Source: Bacillota bacterium (GTDB taxonomy: Bacteria; Bacillota; Clostridia; Lachnospirales; Lachnospiraceae). Taken from it: 17,002 bases of DNA. Positions 1 through 6,212 of this stretch are shown piece after piece. Where the stretch lies: assembly GCA_023399455.1 (NCBI GenBank), contig JAEWPN010000098.1, forward strand, positions 1-17,002, written 5' to 3'. The notes beneath the pieces are model-generated. The model worked only from the letters and a program-made list of their open reading frames with translations, did not search any database and had not been told where the DNA came from. The stretch's first letter is position 1, and each line of letters begins with the position of its first letter. Made by a program: the position numbers and the translations under genes.

Positions 1-1007
1 AAATACTCCGACATTGCCTCATCGAAATTTGAAATATAATCCCTATCCTGTTGAATACGAAACTGTTCGTATACCTCAACAGCTTTTTTCAGTGCATCCT
101 CATGTGAAACACGCCCCTTGCCTTCAAGTACACGGCGCCGGTTGTTGTTAAGAAAATTATCCGTTTCATTCAGCCAGTCCTGCATACTCATAGCTATTCC
201 GTCTTCTGCCATAAGTTCAGCATAGTCAATGAACATAGTAACAAGTCGGTTGAGACGTGAAATCTCCTTTTCGTTCAGATAATTCTTGGCTACACTGATA
301 TCTCTCTTGAGGATTTTCCCTTTCGGAGCATCTTTCCACGTGGTAAGACCCATTGTAGGATGATCAAGTGCTACACGCTCTGAAATAAGTTCAGCCGCCG
401 TTTTCCCTGTTACGGCATAGTGTAGCTTATTCTGAACAAATGCATAAAATTCTTTTGTAAGGTCACTATTTTTATCGTAGTCATAGCTGCACTGCTCAAA
501 AACATCAGCTATTTTTTGATATGCACGACGTTCGCTGGCACGGATTTCACGAATTTTTTCCAATAACTCATCAAAATAATCACGTCCAAATTGTCGCCCA
601 TTTTTCAGCATATCCATATTTAAAAGATAGCCTTTTTGAATGTACTCCTTCAATGTCTGTGTTGCCCACTGGCGAAATTTTGTCGCCTTCTTGGAATTCA
701 CACGGTATCCAACAGCAATAATCATATCAAGGTTGTAAAATTCCAGAGAGCGATTCACCTCGCGTTCACCCTCTTTTTGAACTATTTCCAAAATGGAAAC
801 AGTTGCTTCGGAGGATAGCTCGCCATCGTCGAATATGTTTTTTATGTGCTTGCTGATAGCCGGAACATTCACGTCAAAAAGCTCTGTAATTGCCTTTTGT
901 GTCATCCAAAAAGTCTCGTCTTTAAATACAACATCAACATAAACACTACTATCACCTATTGCGTATAGTACAATTTTACCCTCGTTAACATTCATTATGT
1001 TACTCAA
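1..1007 (-). CDS. RhuM family protein, 3' end cut by window edge
   Basis: Open on the minus strand from a TTG at 1007 to the window edge, giving 335 residues without a stop. TTG is preferred over the ATG at 995 because an ideal GGAGGTGG (1020-1013) lies 7 nt upstream of it. Residues of the form FWMTQKAITELFDVNVPAIS near the N-terminus look like a helix-turn-helix. They are followed by FYNLDMIIAVGYRVNSKKAT and FRQWATQTLKEYI, the hallmark core of the RhuM family (named after a Salmonella pathogenicity-island gene; Pfam Virulence_RhuM). The C-terminal half is helical and charged. No biochemical function is established for the family; members often sit in mobile or defence-associated regions. It follows the TOTE-type primase gene on the same strand, and the local sequence is AT-rich compared with the rest of the window. 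Family assignment is confident. Function and the last few residues are unknown. Confidence 0.9.
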   Translation of the reverse strand, partial: MSNIMNVNEGKIVLYAIGDSSVYVDVVFKDETFWMTQKAITELFDVNVPAISKHIKNIFDDGELSSEATVSILEIVQKEGEREVNRSLEFYNLDMIIAVGYRVNSKKATKFRQWATQTLKEYIQKGYLLNMDMLKNGRQFGRDYFDELLEKIREIRASERRAYQKIADVFEQCSYDYDKNSDLTKEFYAFVQNKLHYAVTGKTAAELISERVALDHPTMGLTTWKDAPKGKILKRDISVAKNYLNEKEISRLNRLVTMFIDYAELMAEDGIAMSMQDWLNETDNFLNNNRRRVLEGKGRVSHEDALKKAVEVYEQFRIQQDRDYISNFDEAMSEY

Positions 1008-1037
1008 TGCTACCACCTCCACTATCCTTAAAACTTT

Positions 1038-1153
1038 CTATTTATTAACAATCAACTCATCCAAAGTAACCGGTCTATAATCATTACCCTCTACGCCTGC
1101 ATTTAACACATTATCCATCTGTTTTAATATTTCAAATACCAATCCTTCTTTTT
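1038..1153 (-). other. -1 frame continuation of the primase gene (possible frameshifted C-terminus)
   Basis: Starting at the five-A run 1153-1149 (codons AAA AAG in the primase frame), the -1 frame is open for about 37 codons to a TAG at 1038-1040. It ends in ...GNDYRPVTLDELIVNK, which has ordinary protein-like composition. Read together, the product would run PWKKEGLVFEILKQMDN... instead of stopping at 1124. The extended stop lies 30 bp from the rhuM TTG start, with the rhuM RBS in between, which is normal operon spacing; the annotated stop leaves 116 bp. No RBS or start serves this segment on its own. I do not recognise the sequence, and it does not resemble the C-terminus I remember for TOTE helicase proteins. 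A one-base indel, slippage at AAAAAG, or a fused gene remnant could each explain it. Confidence 0.4.
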
Positions 1154-2176
1154 CCACGGCTTAGGTCTGTTTCCAGCAACTGAACTGGCAAGCATTCCCC
1201 TGGCTTCGGCAAGTTCTACCTGCCATTTTGACATATACTTCTCGATAGCTTCCAACGATAGCTTTTCTGTTTCTTCTAACAAAACCTTCCATTGATCAGT
1301 ATATGCATTCCAGTTTTCATCCACAAAAGCACTGTTTCCACTTTTAAGAGCTTGGCCTTGCAATGGAAGAGCAATTAAATTACCAATACTGCTAGCAACA
1401 TCCTGAGAAGGATACATTCGGTCATAATAGTGAAAGGATTTCAAATTTATAGAAGCGGATCCCTTGTCCAGTAAAAGAAATCCAAAATTTCTTGCTAAAG
1501 ATGCAGCTATTGGTCTTTTAAAGAATATCCATACATGAGCACCTCTTCCAGAGCGAGACCTTTCAACCAAAGACTTAATGCCATTCTGCTCACACATTTT
1601 TCTAAGTGCATCTACTTCATCATGCCATTCATCATCTGTATTTGCAAAATCCGTCTTCTCTGCATCCTTTTCATGGTTATCAAAATCAAATACTATAAAT
1701 CGGCATGTACCTTCTGGTAATAGCGGATAAACTCCAAGCACATCTGTTCCATCCTCTTTTTTACCAACAAGATGACTTACAATTTTCTTCAAATCAAGCT
1801 TAGTCCATTTTGTGTGCTCACAATCATCACAAAACATTTTTTCACCACGTTGTTTTGGACACAATGTATCATTCCATCTGTTATCACACTGCGGAAAATA
1901 TCCACCGTTCTTTCCTCTTTTGGCATAAACATCTTCTCTACCCCAAAACATAGCAAAATATCGTTTTGCTAAATCCTCCGTTATATATCTTCCAAGAACA
2001 CGCTCTCCCTGATCAGGATCATACTCATTAATACTCTCTATTGTCTCCTCAAATGGATTAAGCGCATCGAATGCAATATCAGCCTTTTTTAACTGAGATT
2101 TCAAGGCATCATTTTCTTTTTGAAGAGCTCGCACTATTTTTCTAAGTGAGTCAAGATCATAAGCCTCTATATTCAT
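1124..2176 (-). CDS. TOTE-type archaeo-eukaryotic primase (AEP) domain protein, no helicase
   Basis: A 350-residue protein. The start at 2176 is chosen because GGAGGTG (2188-2182) lies 5 nt upstream; an ATG at 2203 in the same frame has no such site. Order: N-terminal coiled coil (about 8-32, LRKIVRALQKENDALKSQLK), four cysteines that could bind zinc (C97, C106, C116, C119), then the AEP catalytic core with the metal-binding pair in FIVFDFDNHE (D164, D166) and the SGRGAHVWIFF motif (H214). These match the primase-like module of TOTE conflict systems, where it is normally fused to an SF2 helicase. Here the reading frame stops at PWKKKDWYLKY, roughly where the linker to the helicase would begin. 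The -1 frame stays open to 1038 (separate entry), so this gene may carry a 1-base deletion. Family call from remembered motifs; confident for the AEP domain, unsure whether the gene is intact. Confidence 0.85.
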   Translation of the reverse strand: MNIEAYDLDSLRKIVRALQKENDALKSQLKKADIAFDALNPFEETIESINEYDPDQGERVLGRYITEDLAKRYFAMFWGREDVYAKRGKNGGYFPQCDNRWNDTLCPKQRGEKMFCDDCEHTKWTKLDLKKIVSHLVGKKEDGTDVLGVYPLLPEGTCRFIVFDFDNHEKDAEKTDFANTDDEWHDEVDALRKMCEQNGIKSLVERSRSGRGAHVWIFFKRPIAASLARNFGFLLLDKGSASINLKSFHYYDRMYPSQDVASSIGNLIALPLQGQALKSGNSAFVDENWNAYTDQWKVLLEETEKLSLEAIEKYMSKWQVELAEARGMLASSVAGNRPKPWKKKDWYLKY

Positions 2177-2226
2177 TCCTGCACCTCCAAGTTCTGGACG
2201 CATTACTAGACATCATCTTTTTAATG

Positions 2227-3642
2227 TTACCCACTCCGTTGCAGTAAGACTACAACCTCTGTATGCACCGTCCCTCCAAACTGATCCACCGCTCTCCCCC
2301 TCACAATTTCATAGCCTCCGTCGCACAGCACCTTCAGGTCCCGGGCCAGCGTGGCGGAATCGCAGCTTACGTAGACGATGCGCTGCGGCTGCATCTTCAG
2401 CATCGTTTTGAGGCAGGCTTCCTAACAGCCCTTTCTCGGAGGATCGACCACGATGACATCGGCGCAGATTCCTTCCTGTTCATATTTCTCGGGAAGTACC
2501 TCTTCCGCTTTCCCCGCAAAGAATTCCACATTTGTGATTCCGTTAAATTCAGCATTCTTTCTGGCATCTTCGATTGCCTGAGGCACTATTTCCACTCCGC
2601 AGACCCGCTTTGCTCTTCCGGCGAGAAACAGCGAAATCGTTCCAATACCGCAGTATAAGTCCCATACGGTCTCCCTGCCGGTAAGTCCGGCATATTCTAA
2701 TGCGAGGCTGTAAAGCTTCTCTGTCTGCAGCGGATTTACCTGATAAAAAGATAAAGGCGATATATGAAAAGAAATCGCTTTATCCGTCAGGGAGAAATCA
2801 GAAGTATTTCTCACGTGAATTGTATCGGTTATGGTATCCTTCCCCCATATGGTGCGCACTTCTTTTCCCATGATCACGTTGGTGCGCTCCGTATTGATAC
2901 TTACCGACACGCTTGTCATTCCCGGAGTTTCCCGCAGCAATTCGATCAGCCGCCCTTTCACCGGAAGTGGTTTCAGCGTATTGATTACAAGGCACACCAT
3001 GATTTCTCCGCTTGCAAATCCCTTGCGGATTAAAATGTGCCTTACGATTCCTTTTCCTGTCTTCTCATCATAAGCTGTTACACTGCTTTCCTTCATGAAT
3101 CGAAGAACCGCCTCCAATATTTGCCGGTTCTCCTTCACCCCAAGAGCACAATCCGTATTAGCAATAATATCATGGGTCCTTCCTGCATAAAACCCCGTAA
3201 TCAAATTCCCGTCTTTATCCGTTCCTACCGGAAACTGAGCCTTGTTCCTATAATGATATGGATTCTCCATACCGACGATAGGCTCCATGATGCGATCCAC
3301 AAGCTCCTTATCGAATCCGCCGATCCTTATGAGGTTGTTTCTCACCTTGTTCTGCTTGTATTCGAGCTGAGCTTCATAACTCATGGCCTGGAGCTGGCAG
3401 CCGCCGCACTGCTTATGGTACTTGCAGACCGGGGTAACGCGGGATACAGAAGGCTCCGTTACCTTCTCCAGCTTAGCATACGCGTAGTTTTTCTTCGCTT
3501 TCATAATCTTACAGATTACCACATCTCCGATAACCGCATCCTTTATAAAAAGGGTATAGCCGTCAACCTTACCTATACCCTCTCCATCGCTGCCCATATC
3601 TTCAATTGTCACCGTAAGAATGTCATTTTTTTTATATTCCAT
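2227..3642 (-). pseudogene. RlmD/RumA-type 23S rRNA (uracil-5-)-methyltransferase with in-frame TAG
   Basis: Reads as a full-length RNA m5U methyltransferase (SAM-dependent methylation of a uridine in 23S rRNA) except for a TAG at 2424-2422. The upstream part has a TRAM domain at the N-terminus, the 4Fe-4S cysteines (CKYHKQCGGC plus a later NTDCALG), SFYQVNPLQTEKLY, the SAM-site DLYCGIGTISLFLA and DPPRKGC, which ends in the catalytic Cys. The TAG is the very next codon. Downstream, the same frame continues for 64 codons with the expected EACLKTML, YVSCDSATLARDL and VHTEVVVLL, the last holding the likely general-base Glu, to a TAA at 2227. Termination at TAG would remove the general base and a conserved C-terminal motif, so the product should be inactive. 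The start at 3642 has GGAG 6 nt upstream; the in-frame ATG at 3654 has no clear RBS. Third gene of the run with the YhaM-like and HtrA-like genes, 18-30 bp behind the former. Confidence 0.88.
2422..2424 (-). other. Premature TAG in the methyltransferase gene
   Basis: The codon order is GGC TGT TAG GAA GCC TGC, so the stop replaces the residue immediately after the catalytic Cys of the DPPRKGC motif. A single change from GAG, AAG or CAG would produce it. The frame is undisturbed on both sides. A sequencing error at this position is an alternative. Confidence 0.9.
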
Positions 3643-3672
3643 TCCATTCTCCATGTACGATTTTCACTGTTT

Positions 3673-4617
3673 CTATTCCAGTTTAGTGCCTCTTAAATTG
3701 GATTCGAACAGCCGATTATAACCCAGCCATCCCGTTTCCGCCGTGCCGTTCAAAATTTCAGTAAAGGTCTGTATTTTGGCGTCCGTATTGTCCGCAAAAT
3801 TCAAAGCCACCGCCTCGATGATCGCAGGCTTCTTCGGGGAACCGAATTCATATTCGCCGTGATGAGCCAAAATGCAATGCTTTATTTCTGCCGCCAGAAG
3901 TGGGGGGAATCCATCAATCCTTCTTATTTTTTCTCCGATCATTTCCGTTCCCATAACAATATGACCGAGAAATTGTCCGTCCTCCGTATAATCATTTTCA
4001 GGAAACAGGGATAGTTCCTTCGTTTTCCCGATATCATGGCAGATGGCTGCGCAAATGAGCAGATCCTTCTTCAAAATAGGGTACGCCTTGCAATAATAAT
4101 CACACAGCTTAGTCACTCCAAGCGTATGCTCGAGCAAACCGCCTACAAAGCCATGGTGTACTGTTTTTGCCGCCGAAGACTGCTTAAAGGCCTTAATAAA
4201 ATCCGTATCATCCACGAAAAATGCCTCCATCAGTCTTTTCAAATACTTATTTTCAATGGCTTTTATGTATCCCAAAAGCTCCATATACATTTCATCAATG
4301 TTCTTACTGCTTACCGGAAGATAATCGGCAGGGTCGAATTCACCCTCCTGGCATTTTCTGATGCGCTTTACATTGATCTGCAAAGCTCCTTGAAAACTCG
4401 TTACGTCTCCGTACACTTCGATATAATCCAGTGTGTCGAAATCGCCGATTCCCGGATTATTGGGATCCCATATCTTGGCATCTACCGTCCCCGTCTTGTC
4501 CTGCAAAATGACATTATCATAAGACTTCCCATTCTTCGTAACCGCAGACTGCTTAAATTTACACAAATAAATGTCGAAGACTCTGTCGCCTTCATTATAA
4601 TCTTTTAAATACTTCAT
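3673..4617 (-). CDS. YhaM-like 3'-5' exoribonuclease (OB-fold + HD domain)
   Basis: A 314-residue cytoplasmic protein with the YhaM layout. The N-terminal OB-fold nucleic-acid-binding domain (about 10-90) includes DRVFDIYLCKFK and LQDKTGTVDAKIWD. The HD metal-dependent phosphohydrolase domain (about 150-285) shows LLEHTLGV (H164), the signature ICHDIGKTKE (H194/D195), LGHI (H219), ILAHHGEYEFGSPKKP (H252/H253) and FADNTDAK (D276), so the metal site looks intact. Length and order match B. subtilis YhaM, a 3'-5' exonuclease acting on RNA and DNA. GGAATAGGAATTAAT precedes the ATG. It sits 20 bp downstream of the HtrA-like gene and 18 bp upstream of the first possible methyltransferase ATG, so the three are probably one transcript. 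Ends with TAG, which shows that TAG is a working stop in this genome. Confidence 0.92.
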   Translation of the reverse strand: MKYLKDYNEGDRVFDIYLCKFKQSAVTKNGKSYDNVILQDKTGTVDAKIWDPNNPGIGDFDTLDYIEVYGDVTSFQGALQINVKRIRKCQEGEFDPADYLPVSSKNIDEMYMELLGYIKAIENKYLKRLMEAFFVDDTDFIKAFKQSSAAKTVHHGFVGGLLEHTLGVTKLCDYYCKAYPILKKDLLICAAICHDIGKTKELSLFPENDYTEDGQFLGHIVMGTEMIGEKIRRIDGFPPLLAAEIKHCILAHHGEYEFGSPKKPAIIEAVALNFADNTDAKIQTFTEILNGTAETGWLGYNRLFESNLRGTKLE

Positions 4618-4637
4618 ATTAATTCCTATTCCTTTAT

Positions 4638-5996
4638 TTATTCTAATTTCCCTAACGTAACATCCACTTCCATCTGCGTATATTCCTCCGGCCCCTGCCT
4701 CATCAAAGTGATACTAATGCTTTCATTCGGCTGCAATTCGATCATGGCACCTACGAGGTCACCATAGGTTTTTATTTCTTTTTCTCCTATTGCCGTTATA
4801 ATATCGCCGCTTTGTATCCCCGCTGCCATAGCAGGTGAATCCAGTTCTATTTCCGTAATATAAGCGCCGTACGGTACGCCCAGTCTTTCATTAGCGTCAA
4901 TTGTTACATCGGTGCCGTAAGTTCCAAGATACGCCTGCTCTTTTTCATTGCTCATTTTTTCTATTTTTCTGCGAAGCTCTGTAATTCCTATCGCCGACAC
5001 GAGATTTTTCATATCTTCGCTGTTGTGTGTGTTGTCAATGATTCCCAACACCTGCCCGCTTAAGTTAACGAGCACCCCCGAAGCATCCCCGCTCCCATAA
5101 ATGTCCGTTGTTATAACTTTATAATACGAATCTATCATATTCAAAGTAGTATTGTTGGAGGTAACAATTCCATAACAAACGGAATCGCTGGTTCCCAGAG
5201 GACTTCCTACCGCAATTACCGGCTTTCCGACAATTGCGCTGTTACTGGAACTTCCCGTCAGATTAGCAAGAACGATACCCTCCAGAGTCTCTTTATTCAC
5301 ATCGCTTTCCGCCACAGAAATGACAGCAAGCTTCGTATTGCTATCCCTCAGCTTAAGCTGGGCCTGAACCTGTTCTCCGCTGCCGAAAGTGACCATGATT
5401 GTCTCCGCATCCTCCAGGTTTTCATAATTGACAAGGATGAATATTTCCTTCCCCTGATCCGCCACAATAATGCCGGATGTCTGGTCTTTGCTCTCATATG
5501 GATCGTTAAACCAATCGAGATTAGACACGGAGCCGGTAACGGTGACGACAGACTTGGCCGCTTCCCTGGCAGCTGCAGCCAAACCGTTATACATAGCCAA
5601 ATAATCATCCACATCCAGGCTGATATTGTCCAAGACCTGAGCAATCTGTTCATCCTGAAGCTTTACTTCCGCGGGCTCCTCCTCCTGCACCATCTCGGAA
5701 TCGTCCACAATCATATCTTCAGGAAGCATCTCCTCCGTTTCTGCCGGAAGTTCGATCGGTGCCGGTTCTTCCTCCGGATAGAGCCAATTGCTGAGTACCG
5801 GTTCCAAAATCAAGAAGGTAAGGCAGGCCACCAGCGCAAATATTACCGCCATTGCCGCCGTTATCATCGTTCTCCGGAGAAGCTTCTTTTTATCTATGGG
5901 CCTCTGCTTTATCTTTTCCGTTATAAAATCGGAATCCGGGATATTAACGCCATTTTCCTGTTCTGTTTCTTTGTTTTGTTCCATTTCAGTAATCAT
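4638..5996 (-). CDS. Membrane-anchored HtrA/DegP-like PDZ protein, catalytic triad lost
   Basis: A 452-residue S1C-protease-family protein. Layout: basic cytoplasmic N-terminus, one membrane segment (about 46-64), an acidic Glu/Pro-rich linker (about 75-112), a trypsin-like fold (about 145-345) and a C-terminal PDZ domain (about 355-448; GAYITEIELDSPAMAAGIQS, GDIITAIGEKEIKTYGDL). Aligned by eye to HtrA, the three catalytic positions are replaced: His of the TNNHV-type motif is E192 (ILVNYENL), Asp of the TDLAV motif is K222 (NTKLAVISV), and Ser of GNSGG is A305 (YGSGDASGVLVN). The surrounding fold motifs VGKPVIAVGSPLG and LSGQVLGI are kept, so this reads as a maintained pseudoprotease rather than decay. 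A scaffold or substrate-binding role at the cell surface is inference. First gene of the three-gene minus-strand run; a good promoter lies at 6037-6065. S306 sits beside the lost Ser, and a shifted nucleophile cannot be excluded. Confidence 0.9.
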   Translation of the reverse strand: MITEMEQNKETEQENGVNIPDSDFITEKIKQRPIDKKKLLRRTMITAAMAVIFALVACLTFLILEPVLSNWLYPEEEPAPIELPAETEEMLPEDMIVDDSEMVQEEEPAEVKLQDEQIAQVLDNISLDVDDYLAMYNGLAAAAREAAKSVVTVTGSVSNLDWFNDPYESKDQTSGIIVADQGKEIFILVNYENLEDAETIMVTFGSGEQVQAQLKLRDSNTKLAVISVAESDVNKETLEGIVLANLTGSSSNSAIVGKPVIAVGSPLGTSDSVCYGIVTSNNTTLNMIDSYYKVITTDIYGSGDASGVLVNLSGQVLGIIDNTHNSEDMKNLVSAIGITELRRKIEKMSNEKEQAYLGTYGTDVTIDANERLGVPYGAYITEIELDSPAMAAGIQSGDIITAIGEKEIKTYGDLVGAMIELQPNESISITLMRQGPEEYTQMEVDVTLGKLE

Positions 5997-6036
5997 ACCT
6001 TTCCATTTTCATGTGCAGGTTATTGTAACATCCATA

Positions 6037-6065
6037 AGTATATCTTGTTTTAATGTTAAAGTAAA
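6037..6065 (-). promoter_or_regulatory. Candidate sigma-A promoter for the HtrA-like gene
   Basis: On the minus strand TTTACT (6065-6060), a 17-bp spacer and TATACT (6042-6037), about 40 bp upstream of the ATG at 5996. Spacing is canonical; the -35 matches TTGACA at 4 of 6 positions. Confidence 0.55.
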
Positions 6066-6080
6066 GTTACTGTTTACACA

Positions 6081-6107
6081 GCAGCTTAACACTTGCTGTT
6101 AAGCTGC
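6081..6107. promoter_or_regulatory. Perfect 10-bp inverted repeat between divergent promoters
   Basis: GCAGCTTAAC (6081-6090), 7-nt loop, GTTAAGCTGC (6098-6107): a perfect inverted repeat in the divergent region between the HtrA-like gene and mutS2. It lies 15 bp upstream of the candidate -35 of the minus-strand gene and about 60 bp upstream of the mutS2 -10. No gene ends here and no T-run follows on either strand, so it is more likely a protein-binding site than a terminator. Confidence 0.6.
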
Positions 6108-6165
6108 GTTAGAATGTGATTCAAGAATGATTTCTTCTTCGCTGATAGTAATTTTATCTCTCCTA

Positions 6166-6174
6166 TGATATACT
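6166..6174 (+). promoter_or_regulatory. Candidate extended -10 promoter for mutS2
   Basis: TGATATACT fits the extended -10 form TGN-TATAAT with one mismatch, 39 bp upstream of the mutS2 ATG. No convincing -35 is present at 16-18 bp, which is tolerated by extended -10 promoters. Confidence 0.45.
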
Positions 6175-6212
6175 AAATAATAATTATCAATCAGGAAAAA
6201 GAAAAGGATCAT

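Noticed and set aside
521..818. Short plus-strand reading frames opposite the RhuM gene
   Set aside because: They are antisense to a convincing RhuM coding sequence and have no RBS or recognisable content.
2422..2424. TAG recoded as an amino acid (for example pyrrolysine or a suppressed amber)
   Set aside because: Several genes in the window clearly end with TAG (at 3673, 12438, 15174 and 16819), and nothing else supports recoding. A nonsense mutation is simpler.
2263..3696. Plus-strand reading frames opposite the methyltransferase gene
   Set aside because: They mirror the minus-strand gene; the minus frame carries all family motifs.
6066..6077. Possible third copy of the 27-bp repeat (GTTACTGTTTAC)
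   Set aside because: Only about 11 of the first 12 bases match and the rest does not, so it is treated as chance or a remnant.
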